Below, in pieces: positions 18,129 through 28,896 of a stretch of 64,000 nt of DNA. The notes beneath the pieces are model-generated. The model ran no database searches. It saw nothing but the letters and a program-made list of their open reading frames with translations, and was not told where the DNA came from. The DNA comes from Saprospirales bacterium. Its GTDB lineage: Bacteria > Bacteroidota > Bacteroidia > Chitinophagales > Saprospiraceae. The number at the start of each line of letters is the position of its first letter. The first letter of the stretch is position 1. The position numbers and the translations under genes are program-made. The stretch is taken from the NCBI GenBank assembly GCA_016703765.1, contig JADJBL010000045.1, positions 62,001 through 126,000 on the forward strand, read 5' to 3'.

Positions 18129-19154
18129 ATGAGTACCTTCAAAATGATCTTCTCAGGCCGTCTCGAATTCGGGACCGAGCGCAGTTTTCATCAGGTGGTG
18201 AAGTTCTATCAGCACCGTTTTGAAAACTATTACAGGAAAGATATCCTTCTCAAGTCGGAAGATATTTTTGACGAAAGTACTTACAGTCTGAATGTTCCCC
18301 GCCATATCACAGAATCGGTTGAAAAGAGCTGGCGCAATACCGTCAACCTTATCGAATACATGGCCGAATTTGCCATTGCAGGCGATTTCCAGGCTTGGAT
18401 GACCTCCAACGGGCAGATGATCCAGGAGCGCTTTATCGAGCCCGCAGGCGAAAAAGCCGCCACCCAGGCCTTTTTGAAAGGCAGGGCGCTGGTCGATAAG
18501 GGAGAAGAAGTAAAAGCCAAGGAATTGCTCGACCACGCGATCGAGAAATTCGAGCGCCATGCACAGGCCTATGAGCGCAGGGGGAAAGTCAATTTCCGGC
18601 TCAATAATTTCAAGGATGCCCTGTACGACTTTTCCAAAAGCATCGATATCTACCCCGAAAATCCGGAGGCCTATATCGGACGCGCTGCCGTTAAAATGGT
18701 GCTCAGCGACTACAAAGCTGCCATCGAAGACCTCGAACTGGCCATCAAGTCGTCCATCCCGCACCAGCCGGTATTCTGGCAGGCCCGCCGGATGAAAGGC
18801 GAATGCCATCTCCGGCTCGAAGAATATGCAAGCGCCATACTCGAACTGAAACTCGCCACCAACCGGGTCTATACCCAAAAAGACCCGAACTTCCACTGGC
18901 GCAAGTCTGCGTTTTTCAACTTTGGCAAAGCCCTTCTGGAAGCGGGAGAGTATGTCGAAGCGGTAAAGGCGTTCAACAAAGCGCTCTCCATCACCGCCGA
19001 AGAACGCCCCCGGGTTTCGGTCGATTCCGAAGCTTTCCTGCTTCGCGGAATCGCCCGCCAAAAAGCCGGAGAAAGCGACTTCGTCAACGATTGGAAGGAA
19101 GCGGCCGGAATGGGTTCAGAGCGGGCTGCAAGCCTCCTCCAAACGCTTGTTTAA
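18129..19154 (+). CDS. TPR-repeat protein
   Basis: A 341-residue cytosolic protein. Residues 1-110 are a helical domain without recognised family (starts MSTFKMIFSGRLEFG). From residue about 115 onwards there are TPR units (LVDKGEEVKAKELLD, VNFRLNNFKDAL, GKALLEAGEYVEAV). The open frame begins at 18093, but ATG 18129 gives a clean N-terminus. It precedes the rRNA methyltransferase gene by 34 bases. Function is unknown; a role as a scaffold is usual for such repeats. Confidence 0.8.
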   Translation: MSTFKMIFSGRLEFGTERSFHQVVKFYQHRFENYYRKDILLKSEDIFDESTYSLNVPRHITESVEKSWRNTVNLIEYMAEFAIAGDFQAWMTSNGQMIQERFIEPAGEKAATQAFLKGRALVDKGEEVKAKELLDHAIEKFERHAQAYERRGKVNFRLNNFKDALYDFSKSIDIYPENPEAYIGRAAVKMVLSDYKAAIEDLELAIKSSIPHQPVFWQARRMKGECHLRLEEYASAILELKLATNRVYTQKDPNFHWRKSAFFNFGKALLEAGEYVEAVKAFNKALSITAEERPRVSVDSEAFLLRGIARQKAGESDFVNDWKEAAGMGSERAASLLQTLV

Positions 19155-19188
19155 TAAACCCCTCGTTCTGGCGCTCCCCGATTTTCAA

Positions 19189-20111
<923 letters not shown>

Positions 20112-20119
<8 letters not shown>

Positions 20120-21098
20120 AAAGGCATTTGTCACCGGCGCTACCGGGTTTATCGGCGTCAACATCGTCAAACAATTGACCGAAAGGGGCTGGGAGGTAAC
20201 AGCCATTCACCGCCCCAACTCGGACCTGAGTTACCTCAATCGCTTCCCCGTCAAGCTGACTTTGGGCGATATTACCGACATCGACTCCCTCCGGCGCGCC
20301 ATGCCCGAACAACCCGACGCCGTTTTTCACCTGGCGGGCGACACGAATTACTGGTCCCGCCGAAATGCACGGCAAACCGCGATCCAGGTGGATGGAACCC
20401 GCCACGTAGCCACCGTGGCCGTCGAAAAGGGCGCCCGCTGCCTGATCCACACCTCCAGCGTAGCTGCCTGGGGCGAGGTGAGTGGGCATATCGACGAAGA
20501 CCTGCCCCTGCAAGGCCAGCACTCCTGGATACATTACAACAAGACCAAGTGGATGGGGGAGCAGGAGGTCTTAAAGGGAATGGAGAAAGGGATGAAAGTG
20601 GTGATCCTCAACCCGGCCACCGTCATCGGACCCTATGACGCGAGCTCTTGGGGAAATGCTTTTATTTCCGTTAAAAATGATGCCTTCCCCTTCGCGTTGC
20701 CGGGCTGCGCCAGTTTTGCCCACGCCACGGAAGTCGCCAAAGCCCATATCGAGGCTGTGGAAAAGGGACGGAACGGCCATCGTTACATCCTGGGAGGAGA
20801 ACCCGGCACGACCTACGCCGATTTTTTCAGGGAAGTTGCCGGGATTTTGGGAAAGGAAAAAGCGCCAAAACCCGCTCCGGCCTGGCTTCTCAAGACCATC
20901 GGTTATGTGATGGTGGCAGTAGCCGCGATTACGGGCAAGGAGCCGCTGATCACGCCCGAATTCGCCACGGTTACCTCGCGGAAAAACCGCAGCTATTCGA
21001 GCGAAAAAGCCATCCGGGAACTGGACTACCGGATCGTTCCCCTCAAGCAGTGCGTGGCGGATTGTTATCACTGGCTGGTCGCGGAAGGTTTGCTGTGA
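20112..21098 (+). CDS. NAD(P)-dependent epimerase/dehydratase (extended SDR)
   Basis: A 328-residue Rossmann-fold oxidoreductase of the dihydroflavonol-reductase-like group. The nucleotide-binding motif GATGFIG is at residues 9-15, the SSVAAWG strand carries the catalytic Ser, and YNKTKW is the catalytic Tyr-x-x-x-Lys. The C-terminal quarter contains a helical stretch (TIGYVMVAVAAITG) that may be membrane-associated. The substrate cannot be read from the sequence; steroid- or sugar-like alcohols are typical. It overlaps the RlmK-like gene, indicating cotranscription. Confidence 0.88.
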
Positions 21099-21150
21099 AA
21101 ACTTATCCTCCCTGTTTTTTCGTTAGTACCTAAATCAGTTCCAAAAACAC

Positions 21151-23090
21151 ATGAAATACGCCCTGTTAGCCCTGATCCTCTGTGCCTATTCCGCCCCCGG
21201 TTTTGCCCAGGCTGTTTTTAATACCGTAAAGACGACCAACGCCCGAAGTGCGAAAGACTACGAACGGGCCATGACCATGATCGAATTGGGTCAGCTGGAA
21301 GAAGCCAATAATTTGCTCAGCCGGGCCATCAAAGTGGACAGCCTTTTTATCGACGCCATTATTCAATTGGCGGGGGTGCGTCACGACCAGGGCCAATTGG
21401 CGGATGCGGAGCAGCAGTTCGAAAAAGTGCTGCAAATTGCGCCCGGCTATCGCAAAACCGTTTGGCTCCAACTGGGCCTGACCGAATGGCGCCTGGACAA
21501 ATTCGACGAGGCAGAAGACCATTTCAAGGGATTTCTGGCCCTGGATCCTTCCAACGAACAAGACATTGCGCTAGCCAAAGGCTATCTTGCAAAGTGCGCG
21601 TTTTCCGCTTCCGCAATGCGCAATCCCGTGCCTTTCCAACCCCGGAAGCTCGGCCCCGAAGTGAATACCGACAACGACGAATACCTCCCCTCCCTGACCG
21701 CCGATGCCAAAACCCTGATCTTTACCAGGGTGATCGGGAACGACGAGAATTTCTACCTTTCCCAGCAAACGCCCGAGGGAAACTGGACCTCCGCCAGCCC
21801 GATCGACCGGGTCAATACCCCGGAAAACGAAGGCGCTCAAACGGTCTCCCCCGATGGCCGGAGACTGATCTTCACGGCCTGCAACCGGCCGGGGGGCGTT
21901 GGGAAATGCGACCTATACGTAACCGAATATCAGAATGGGCAATGGACCCCCGTGCGCAATATGGGCGAACCGGTGAATTCGGGCGCCTGGGAGTCGCAAC
22001 CCTCCCTCTCCGGCGATGGGAATGCCCTCTTCTTCGCAGCCAACCGCAGCGGAGGCAAGGGGGGTAAAGACCTTTGGGTGAGCAATCGCCTCGCGGACGG
22101 ATCCTGGGCGGTACCCCAAAACCTGGGCGATAGCCTCAATACCGGCAGGGATGAGCAAGGCCCATTTATCCACCCGGATGGGCAAACGCTGTATTTTATG
22201 TCCGACGGACACCCGGGCATGGGTGGGGCCGATATTTTCTTCAGCCGAAAAGGCGTGGATGGCGCCTGGGGAAAGCCTGTGAATATGGGCTACCCGATCA
22301 ATAGCAAAAGCGACGAAGGGCTGCTCGTCGTCAGCCTGGATGGCAAGACGGCCTACTTTGCCAGCAACCGCAGCGACCTGAACCCGACCCTGGCTTACGG
22401 AAAACCTACCTACGATATTTTCGCATTCGACCTCCACGATGCGGCCCGGCCCCTGCCGGTCACCTATGTAAAGGCTATTGTACGAGATGCGCGGACCAAG
22501 GCCCCCCTTCAGGCCACAGCTGAAATTATTGATCTGGGGAGCGGCTTGTCGACCTTTTCCGCAACAACCGGGAAGGACGGGGAATTTCTGGTCGTATTGC
22601 CGGCCGGAAAAAACTACTCGCTGAATGTTTCCAGGCCGAAGTACCTTTTTTACTCCGACCACTTCGAGCTTCACGAGCCTTCTTCAGCTGATAAGCCCTA
22701 CTTGCTGGAGATCGAGTTGTTTCCCGTTCCGGAAAACGGAGCGCCGGCGACTGAGAATGCCATCGTGTTGAAAAACGTATTCTTCGAATTCGGTTCGGCC
22801 GCCCTGTTGCCGGCGTCGCTCTCGAACTGGAAAAACTCCGCAAGTTGCTGCTGGACAATCCGGGTCTCCGGATTCAGATCAACGGGCATACCGACAACGT
22901 CGGCGCCGATGCTGCTAACCAATTGCTTTCCGAGCAAAGGGCGAAAGCAGTTTATACCTGGTTGCTGGACAAGGGAATCGAAAAGGCCCGCCTCCGGTTT
23001 AAAGGATTCGGAGAAACCCGCCCCGTCGATACGAATGATTCAGACCCCGGCAGGCAGAAAAACCGGCGAACGGAGTTTGAAACGTTTTAA
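21151..23090 (+). CDS. OmpA-family protein with TPR and PD40 repeats (frameshifted)
   Basis: A secreted protein of about 646 residues. A signal peptide (to AQA at residue about 20) is followed by TPR units (MIELGQLEEANNLL, QGQLADAEQQF), then at least four WD40-like PD40 blades (SPDGRRLIFTA, SGDGNALFFAANR, HPDGQTLYFMSDG, SLDGKTAYFASNR), a carboxypeptidase-regulatory-like fold, and a C-terminal OmpA domain that binds peptidoglycan (INGHTDNVG, RFKGFGETRPV). The frame shifts at about 22818-22824; a single missing base after CTCTC would join LLPASLS to ELEKLRKLL. This type is common in Bacteroidota, sometimes linked to gliding or T9SS function. Confidence 0.88.
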
Positions 23091-23092
23091 GG

Positions 23093-23557
23093 TTACTTAT
23101 TCCTTCTGGGGAAATTTCCCCCGTTTTGTTTTTGCTCCTGTCGGTTGCGCCATTCCTCCAGCAAGCGCTCCTTGAATTGCCGCTCGATCCGGGAGAGAAG
23201 GGCAACTTTCCGCACGGGGAGCACCTTTCTCATTTTGCCGTAGTACTCTTTTTTCAACTGGAGGAGTTCGTCCTCCATCCTGAAGGAGTTGTCGATGAGC
23301 TTTTCGGCTTCCGCGTCGGACATCAGCTCCAGGCTCGTGTCGTTTTGATAGTTTTTCTTGATAGCTCTCTCCTTTTCCTGGAATTCGTTGAAAAGCGGCC
23401 AGAAGGTTTTCGATTCATCCGGGCTGAGTTGCAGCTTTTCGGTAAAGAAGGCAATCCGGAGCGATTCGATCCGGTCTTCCATATTGCGAGGCTGGGCCCA
23501 GCTCAGGAGCGGGATCAACCCGAGGGTAAGCGTGAATACAAACGTGATCTTTCTCAT
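23093..23557 (-). CDS. Spy/CpxP-like periplasmic helical protein
   Basis: A 154-residue protein with a signal peptide (MRKITFVFTLTLGLIPLLSWAQ). The mature part is highly helical and charged: LQLSPDESKTFWPLFNEF recalls the LTxxQ region of Spy/CpxP chaperones, and the tail is Arg/Gln-rich. In Bacteroidota such genes often follow an ECF sigma factor and its anti-sigma gene, as here. It may sense or buffer envelope stress. It ends two bases from the convergent OmpA gene. Confidence 0.75.
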   Translation of the reverse strand: MRKITFVFTLTLGLIPLLSWAQPRNMEDRIESLRIAFFTEKLQLSPDESKTFWPLFNEFQEKERAIKKNYQNDTSLELMSDAEAEKLIDNSFRMEDELLQLKKEYYGKMRKVLPVRKVALLSRIERQFKERLLEEWRNRQEQKQNGGNFPRRNK

Positions 23558-23587
23558 GGTATAGTGAATTTAAAATACGAGGTCCTT

Positions 23588-24074
23588 TTATAATAGTTCT
23601 TCCAGTGTTTCCAGGTCTATATCGTCGAGCAACTCATCCATAAACTCTTTCATTTCGGGGTCTTCCAGGCTGGCGTCTTCAAACCAGCCGGAATGCCCCA
23701 GGTCGTTGCCGGCAAACTTGAGGAGGAGGTCCAGGTCGAATTCGTCGATATTCCGGGAGACATATTGGTGCACCTCCTCGGCCGTGAGTGCGACGGAATC
23801 GGTGTGAGGCGCTGCGGGACGGAAAAGGAACAGGGCTGCCACAACCAGAATAACGACCGAAGCTGCGGCAAGGCGATACCTCAGGGGGAATATACTCCTC
23901 CTGACCGGCGCCTGTTCCCCGGCGCCTGCGGCGATCCGTTCCAGTACGCTTTCCTGAAGTTGCTGGAAATAGCCTTCCCGGGACGGAAAAGCCATCGGGT
24001 TTTTCCTTTTGCCGGAGAAGGAACGGCGCCTCCTCTTCCAGTTCTTTCCTCAATCCTTCCTTGTCTTTTTTCAT
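23588..24074 (-). CDS. Membrane anti-sigma-like protein (frameshifted)
   Basis: Probably the partner of the ECF sigma factor upstream, holding it inactive at the inner membrane. The first part (MKKDKEGLRKELEEEAPFLL) is in one frame, and the next part (PSREGYFQQLQESVL, then one membrane span VVILVVAALFLF) is in another. Removing one A from the A4 run at 23987-23990 joins them as PDGFPSREGYF, a pattern frequent in such Bacteroidota proteins. The corrected length is about 161 residues, with an acidic C-terminus (DELLDDIDLETLEELL). The sigma gene lies 21 bases upstream. Confidence 0.7.
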
Positions 24075-24095
24075 AATCCTGGCGGCTTTAATAAT

Positions 24096-24725
24096 TTACG
24101 CGGCTTCATAGCCGCGGATATGGTTTTCTATTTTTTTGACGGCGTGGTGAAAGGATGCTTTCAGGGCGCCGACCGAAGTATCGAGCACATTCGACATATC
24201 TTCGTAGTTCATTTCTTCAAAATACCGGAGATTGAATACCAGCTTTTGCTTGTGCGGCAGGGTTTCAATCGCCTTATACAACTTGGCCTGGGCTTCGTCT
24301 CCGTCGAAATAGGAGTCGGCCTGAAGTTTGCCGGACAGATGTTTTGACTCGTCGTCGATCGAGCTGGACATCCGTCGTTTTTCGCGGTTGAGAAACGTGA
24401 TCGCTTCGTTGGTGGCTATTCGGTAAAGCCAGGTGTAGAGCTGCGATTTTCCCTCAAAGGATTGGATGCTGCGGTAAACCTTGATCAGGCAGTTTTGCAC
24501 CACATCGTTGGCGTCATCATGGTCCAGCACCAGACGCCTGACAACCCAATACAACCGCTCCTGATATTTCTCCATGAGCAGACGGAAACCTCTTTCGTTG
24601 TTGCCGTCCGTTTGGAGCAGTTGCAGGATGTGGGCATCTGCAATGTGATGGTGATTTGGTTCCAATCCGTGCAATTTGTGCTTTAAGACTAGCGGGGCCG
24701 CCAGCCGTTTAATCTCGCGAAACAA
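24096..24725 (-). CDS. ECF-type RNA polymerase sigma factor
   Basis: A 209-residue sigma factor with region 2 (ERLYWVVRRLVLDHDDANDVVQNCLIK in segments, with FEGKSQLYTWLYRIATN) and region 4 (LPHKQKLVFNLRYFEEMNYEDM, then SVGALKASFHHA). It directs RNA polymerase to a special promoter set, likely for envelope functions given its neighbours. The start at 24725 overlaps the 3' end of the O-antigen ligase-like gene by 17 bases; a TTG at about residue 20 is another possible start. Confidence 0.92.
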   Translation of the reverse strand: MFREIKRLAAPLVLKHKLHGLEPNHHHIADAHILQLLQTDGNNERGFRLLMEKYQERLYWVVRRLVLDHDDANDVVQNCLIKVYRSIQSFEGKSQLYTWLYRIATNEAITFLNREKRRMSSSIDDESKHLSGKLQADSYFDGDEAQAKLYKAIETLPHKQKLVFNLRYFEEMNYEDMSNVLDTSVGALKASFHHAVKKIENHIRGYEAA

Positions 24726-25899
24726 AATTCTGCAAAGTTCGTCTATGCAGCAAGCCGGCCAAAAAGAGGCTGTTGAAAAACCCGTAAAACATAGCCCCGC
24801 GCTGGGTCTGGAGCATGCTCTCCGTGAGGTTGGATAAAAGGAACAGCAGCAGAAACAACAGGTAAAGGGGGCTTCGGTATTTCCAGGCCAGAACGAGGGG
24901 CCATCCCAGGCACAGGACCCAGAAAAGGGCCGCCGGGATACCCAGCGTGCCGGCTGTTTGGAGGAACTGGTTGTGCGCGTTCAGCTTGTCCTTCAGGGGA
25001 GCGAGGTATCCTTTTGCCAGATAGGCGTCGTTTAATTCCCCCTTAAAATCTCCGGTACCTGCGCCTGTCAGCGGATATCGTTTAATCACTGTTATCGACG
25101 CATCCCAGATTTGGAGCCGGACATTGGGCAATTCTCCCGGGGCAGGTTGGTATAGTCTTTCCAGCCTCTGACGGGTGGTGGGAAGGATGGCCAGTAGGCC
25201 CAGAAAGAGGGCCAGGCCACCCGCAGTGGCGATTCCCGCGATCCGGAAAGCGCCTTTCCTGTATGCGCTAATCCAGAGTGCCCCAAGGGAAAGGGCGGCC
25301 AGGATCAGGAGCTGCATGCGGGCGGAGAGCAGGAAAATGAAGACCAGGAACAAACCGATCAGGGCGTATTTGATCCATTTCCTGGGGAGCGGCCAAAGGG
25401 CCACGCCGAAGATCGCCAGGCTCAGGTACATGGAAAAATAGGTGGGATGGAAACCCAGGAAATGCCCTAGTTTGGAGTAAAAGAAATTCGACTCTCCCGT
25501 GCTGAAATAGGTCCATGCCGCCCATCCCAATGAGCCGAGAACGGCCGCCAGGCATCCGGCGACAAAGGCTCGAAACCAGAGCTCCGGACGCAACTGTTCG
25601 GGAGGGGTTCCCAACAAAACCATTGGAAAGACCAAAAGGGAAAGTTTGCTCTCCAGCACAGGCCAACCGGCCTGGCTGTTTTCCGACCAGGCCATACCGG
25701 CCAGGTAGCAAAGGAACAGACAGGGGAGCAATATGGCAAGCGGGCGCGTCAGCAAGGACCAGGAGCCCCGGAAAAGCCAGCTCAGAAATACCAGGGCGGC
25801 CATCCAGACTGCCAGCCGGGGCCATACGGGAAGGAAAAAGCAAAACAGCAATACCCCGTTCTCAAAGATGAAGCTACGGAGTGATTGAAAATTCGGCAT
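24709..25899 (-). CDS. O-antigen ligase/polymerase-like membrane protein
   Basis: A 396-residue protein with about eleven membrane spans. A large periplasmic loop near residues 240-300 carries the Wzy_C-type motifs (LQIWDASITVIKRYPLTGAGTGDF and LNAHNQFLQTAGTLG), where the His of HNQF is typical of O-antigen ligases and polymerases. It would act in the inner membrane on lipid-linked glycans. Its ATG lies one base after the infB stop, so it may be read from the translation operon, which is an unusual place for it. Confidence 0.88.
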   Translation of the reverse strand: MPNFQSLRSFIFENGVLLFCFFLPVWPRLAVWMAALVFLSWLFRGSWSLLTRPLAILLPCLFLCYLAGMAWSENSQAGWPVLESKLSLLVFPMVLLGTPPEQLRPELWFRAFVAGCLAAVLGSLGWAAWTYFSTGESNFFYSKLGHFLGFHPTYFSMYLSLAIFGVALWPLPRKWIKYALIGLFLVFIFLLSARMQLLILAALSLGALWISAYRKGAFRIAGIATAGGLALFLGLLAILPTTRQRLERLYQPAPGELPNVRLQIWDASITVIKRYPLTGAGTGDFKGELNDAYLAKGYLAPLKDKLNAHNQFLQTAGTLGIPAALFWVLCLGWPLVLAWKYRSPLYLLFLLLFLLSNLTESMLQTQRGAMFYGFFNSLFLAGLLHRRTLQNFVSRD

Positions 25900-25900
25900 T

Positions 25901-28747
25901 TTAATCCAGGGTCTGGCGGATCTCGATGATCTCGAAGCCTTCGATCTGGTCTCCTACTTTGATATCGTTGAAGTTCTTGATAGTTACGCCGCACTCCATT
26001 CCCGCCTTGACCTCTTTCACGTCGTCCTTGAAACGCTTGAGGGAGCCGAGTTCCCCTTTAACCCCTTCCTTGGTGGGGTAGACGACGATACCGTCGCGAA
26101 TAATGCGGACGTTGGTCGTTCGGGTGATCTTGCCTTCCTGGGCCAAACAGCCCGCGATGGTGCCGAGCTTGCTGATCTTGTACACCTCGCGAACCTCCAG
26201 GTTGCAGACGATCTTCTCCTCCTTGGTGGGCTCGAGCATCCCCTCGATGGCGGCGCGCACCTCTTCGATGGCCTGGTAGATGATCGAGTAGGTCTTGATC
26301 TCCACCCCTTCGCGTTCGGCCAGTTTCCGGGCGTTCACGGAGGGACGGACCTGGAAGCCGATGATAATGGCGTCGGAGGCGGAAGCGAGCAGGATGTCGG
26401 ATTCGACGATCTGGCCGACCCCGCTGTGGATCACGTTGACCTGGACTTTCTCGATGGAAAGCTTTATGAGGGAGTCGGACAGAGCCTCTACAGAGCCGTC
26501 CACGTCCCCTTTCACGATGAGGTTGAGTTCTTTGAAGTTGCCCAGCGCGAGACGGCGTCCAATCTCTTCGAGGCTGATCCGTTTGGAGGCCCGGTTGGAT
26601 TGTTCGCGCGAGATCTGGGCCCGTTTGGCTGCCAACTGCCGCGCTTCCGACTCCGACTCGGCGACTTTAAAGCGTTCGCCGGCTTGCGGGGCGCCGGTGA
26701 GGCCGAGAACGAGCATGGGAGTGGAGGGGCCCGCCTTGAGGATCCGTTTGCCCAGTTCGTTGAACATGGCCTTGACCTTCCCGGCGTGTTCTCCGGAAAC
26801 GATGGGGTCGCCGATTTTGAGCGTTCCGGTTTGAACGAGCACCTTGGCGATATAGCCCCGGCCTTTGTCGAGGGAGGCTTCGAGGATAGTTCCTACGGCT
26901 TTTCGTTTGGGGTTGGCCTTCAGTTCGAGCATATCGGCTGCCAGGAGGATCTTTTCCAGCAGGAGGTCGATGTTCAGACCCGTTTTGGCGGATATATCCT
27001 GTGACTGGTAGTTACCGCCCCATTCTTCGATGAGGAGGTTCATGCCGGCCAGCTCCTGTTTGATTTTGTCTGGATTGGCGCCTTCCTTGTCGACCTTGTT
27101 AATGGCAAAGACGATGGGCACCCCTGCGGCCTGTGCGTGGGAGATGGCCTCCCGCGTTTGGGGCATGATGCTGTCATCTGCGGCGATCACCACGATGGCG
27201 ATGTCGGTGACTTTGGCGCCCCTGGCGCGCATGGCGGTGAAGGCTTCGTGACCAGGGGTATCGAGGAAAGTAATCTTGCGCTTTTCTTCTCCTAAAACAA
27301 CCTCGTATGCGCCGATGTGCTGGGTGATACCACCCGCTTCGCCGCGCGCCACATTGGTTTTTCGGATATAATCGAGCAGCGAGGTTTTACCGTGATCGAC
27401 GTGACCCATGACGGTTACGATCGGGGCACGGGGAAGGAGGTCTTCCGGATCGTCCTCTTCGATGACGAGGTCCTCGGCCTGTTCTTCCACGCTGATGAAT
27501 TCGACTTCGTGCCCAAATTCGCCGGCGACCAGTTCGATCAGTTCGGCGTCGAGGCGCTGGTTGATGGATACGATGATCCCCAGGCTCAGGCAGGTGGTGA
27601 TGACCTCGGTGGCGGCAATATTCATGAGGTTGGCAAACTCCTGTACGGAAATGAATTCCGTTACCTGGAGTTTATCGGAATGAGAGGATTGCTCCATCTG
27701 TTCCTGCCGCTCGCGGATGCGCTCGCGGTTGTCGCGCCGCATTTTTTGGCGCTTTTTCTTGCCTCCTCCCTGGAGGAGGGCCATGGTGGCCTTGAGTTTT
27801 TCCTCGACCTGCTTTTTGGAAACCTCGGAAAGTTCGTCTTCCCGCCTGCGCTCGCCGCTCGGGGAGGCGCCTGTGCGGGGTTTATTTCCCGTCTGCCCTT
27901 TATTGTCATTGCCGATGGGGGTAGCGGAAACTTTGCGGCGTTTGCGTTTGCGTTTTTTCTTGTCGTCGGCGTCATCCACAGCTTTGACGGGCGCCTTGGG
28001 GGGCGTCTGTCCGGATGCATCCGGCTTTTTTTCGGCGGGTTTGGGGGGCTCTTCTTTCTTTTTCTTTTTGGGCGAGCGCGATTCGATATCGATCTTGCCC
28101 AGGATTTTTAGGCCGCGAAGCTCGGGTGATTCTGCCCGGTGGAAATCTTCCTTCTTTACGGTCGAAACGGGTTCGGGAGCGGGGGTAGGCGCCGGTTCGG
28201 CGACAATGGCCACTTCGGGCTTCGCTTCGACGATGACTGGAGTTTCCTTTATTACCACTTCCTCCTTCACGGGAGGTATAATTTCCTTGTGATCTTCTTC
28301 TTCTTTAACGGGGGGAACTTCTTTATGCTCATCCTTGGCCCTTTTGGGTTTGGTCAGGGCGTCGAGATCGACTTTTCCCTGGATGCGCAAATGGAGCCGG
28401 GTTTTCTCTACGGGCTTTTCGGGTTCGGTTTCCTCTTTTTTGGGTTTTTCAGTTGCTTCAGCTTCTTCTTTTTTGGGAATAGCGGGGGGCGCCAACACGG
28501 AAGTCAGGATTTCGTCTTTTCCGCCTTCTTTTTTGACAACGGGGCGGGTGCCGATCACCAGGGAATCAGCTTTTTCCTTGATGGCGATCGACTTCTGAAA
28601 CTCTTTCAACAACTTGGCCTCCATCTCATCCGAGACTTTGGCCGTGGGTTTGTTTTCGATTTCGAGCCCGATATTATTCAGGAACTCGACGATCGTCGAC
28701 ACCCCCACATTTAACTCTTTTGCTACCTGAACTAAGCGTTTAGCCAT
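25901..28747 (-). CDS. infB: Translation initiation factor IF-2
   Basis: IF-2 is the GTPase that brings initiator tRNA to the ribosome. The 948-residue protein has the N-terminal IF2_N helix ([20 protein letters not shown]), a long low-complexity Lys/Glu/Pro-rich linker (about residues 80-350), then the G domain: [12 protein letters not shown] (G1), GGITQHIG (G2), [12 protein letters not shown] (G3) and NKVDKEGA (G4), followed by domains II-IV. The frame opens at 28768, but MAKRLVQ at 28747 is the family start. It follows nusA by about 150 bases that hold a terminator and a promoter-like box. Confidence 0.98.
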   Translation of the reverse strand: MAKRLVQVAKELNVGVSTIVEFLNNIGLEIENKPTAKVSDEMEAKLLKEFQKSIAIKEKADSLVIGTRPVVKKEGGKDEILTSVLAPPAIPKKEEAEATEKPKKEETEPEKPVEKTRLHLRIQGKVDLDALTKPKRAKDEHKEVPPVKEEEDHKEIIPPVKEEVVIKETPVIVEAKPEVAIVAEPAPTPAPEPVSTVKKEDFHRAESPELRGLKILGKIDIESRSPKKKKKEEPPKPAEKKPDASGQTPPKAPVKAVDDADDKKKRKRKRRKVSATPIGNDNKGQTGNKPRTGASPSGERRREDELSEVSKKQVEEKLKATMALLQGGGKKKRQKMRRDNRERIRERQEQMEQSSHSDKLQVTEFISVQEFANLMNIAATEVITTCLSLGIIVSINQRLDAELIELVAGEFGHEVEFISVEEQAEDLVIEEDDPEDLLPRAPIVTVMGHVDHGKTSLLDYIRKTNVARGEAGGITQHIGAYEVVLGEEKRKITFLDTPGHEAFTAMRARGAKVTDIAIVVIAADDSIMPQTREAISHAQAAGVPIVFAINKVDKEGANPDKIKQELAGMNLLIEEWGGNYQSQDISAKTGLNIDLLLEKILLAADMLELKANPKRKAVGTILEASLDKGRGYIAKVLVQTGTLKIGDPIVSGEHAGKVKAMFNELGKRILKAGPSTPMLVLGLTGAPQAGERFKVAESESEARQLAAKRAQISREQSNRASKRISLEEIGRRLALGNFKELNLIVKGDVDGSVEALSDSLIKLSIEKVQVNVIHSGVGQIVESDILLASASDAIIIGFQVRPSVNARKLAEREGVEIKTYSIIYQAIEEVRAAIEGMLEPTKEEKIVCNLEVREVYKISKLGTIAGCLAQEGKITRTTNVRIIRDGIVVYPTKEGVKGELGSLKRFKDDVKEVKAGMECGVTIKNFNDIKVGDQIEGFEIIEIRQTLD

Positions 28748-28811
28748 TAAAAATTTTTTACAAATCAATCAAAACAACGCCCTCTACGTTAAAAATGCGG
28801 CCTTCCAGCTG

Positions 28812-28840
28812 CAAAGATAGGCGAAAACCGCCTATTTCAA
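28812..28840 (-). promoter_or_regulatory. Putative internal promoter for infB
   Basis: The minus strand carries TATCTTTG (28812-28819), an exact TAnnTTTG, with TTG (28838-28840) 18 bases upstream, one shorter than usual. It lies after the nusA terminator hairpin, so infB could be transcribed separately. Confidence 0.45.
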
Positions 28841-28856
28841 GCGCTTATCCCAAAAA

Positions 28857-28882
28857 TCAGGGACGCAGAGGGGCGTCCCTGA
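28857..28882 (-). terminator. Hairpin terminator after nusA
   Basis: Perfect ten-base stem TCAGGGACGC / GCGTCCCTGA with a six-base loop, followed on the minus strand by a T5 run. It lies 15 bases past the nusA stop codon. Confidence 0.6.
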
Positions 28883-28896
28883 AAGGGTATATGGTA

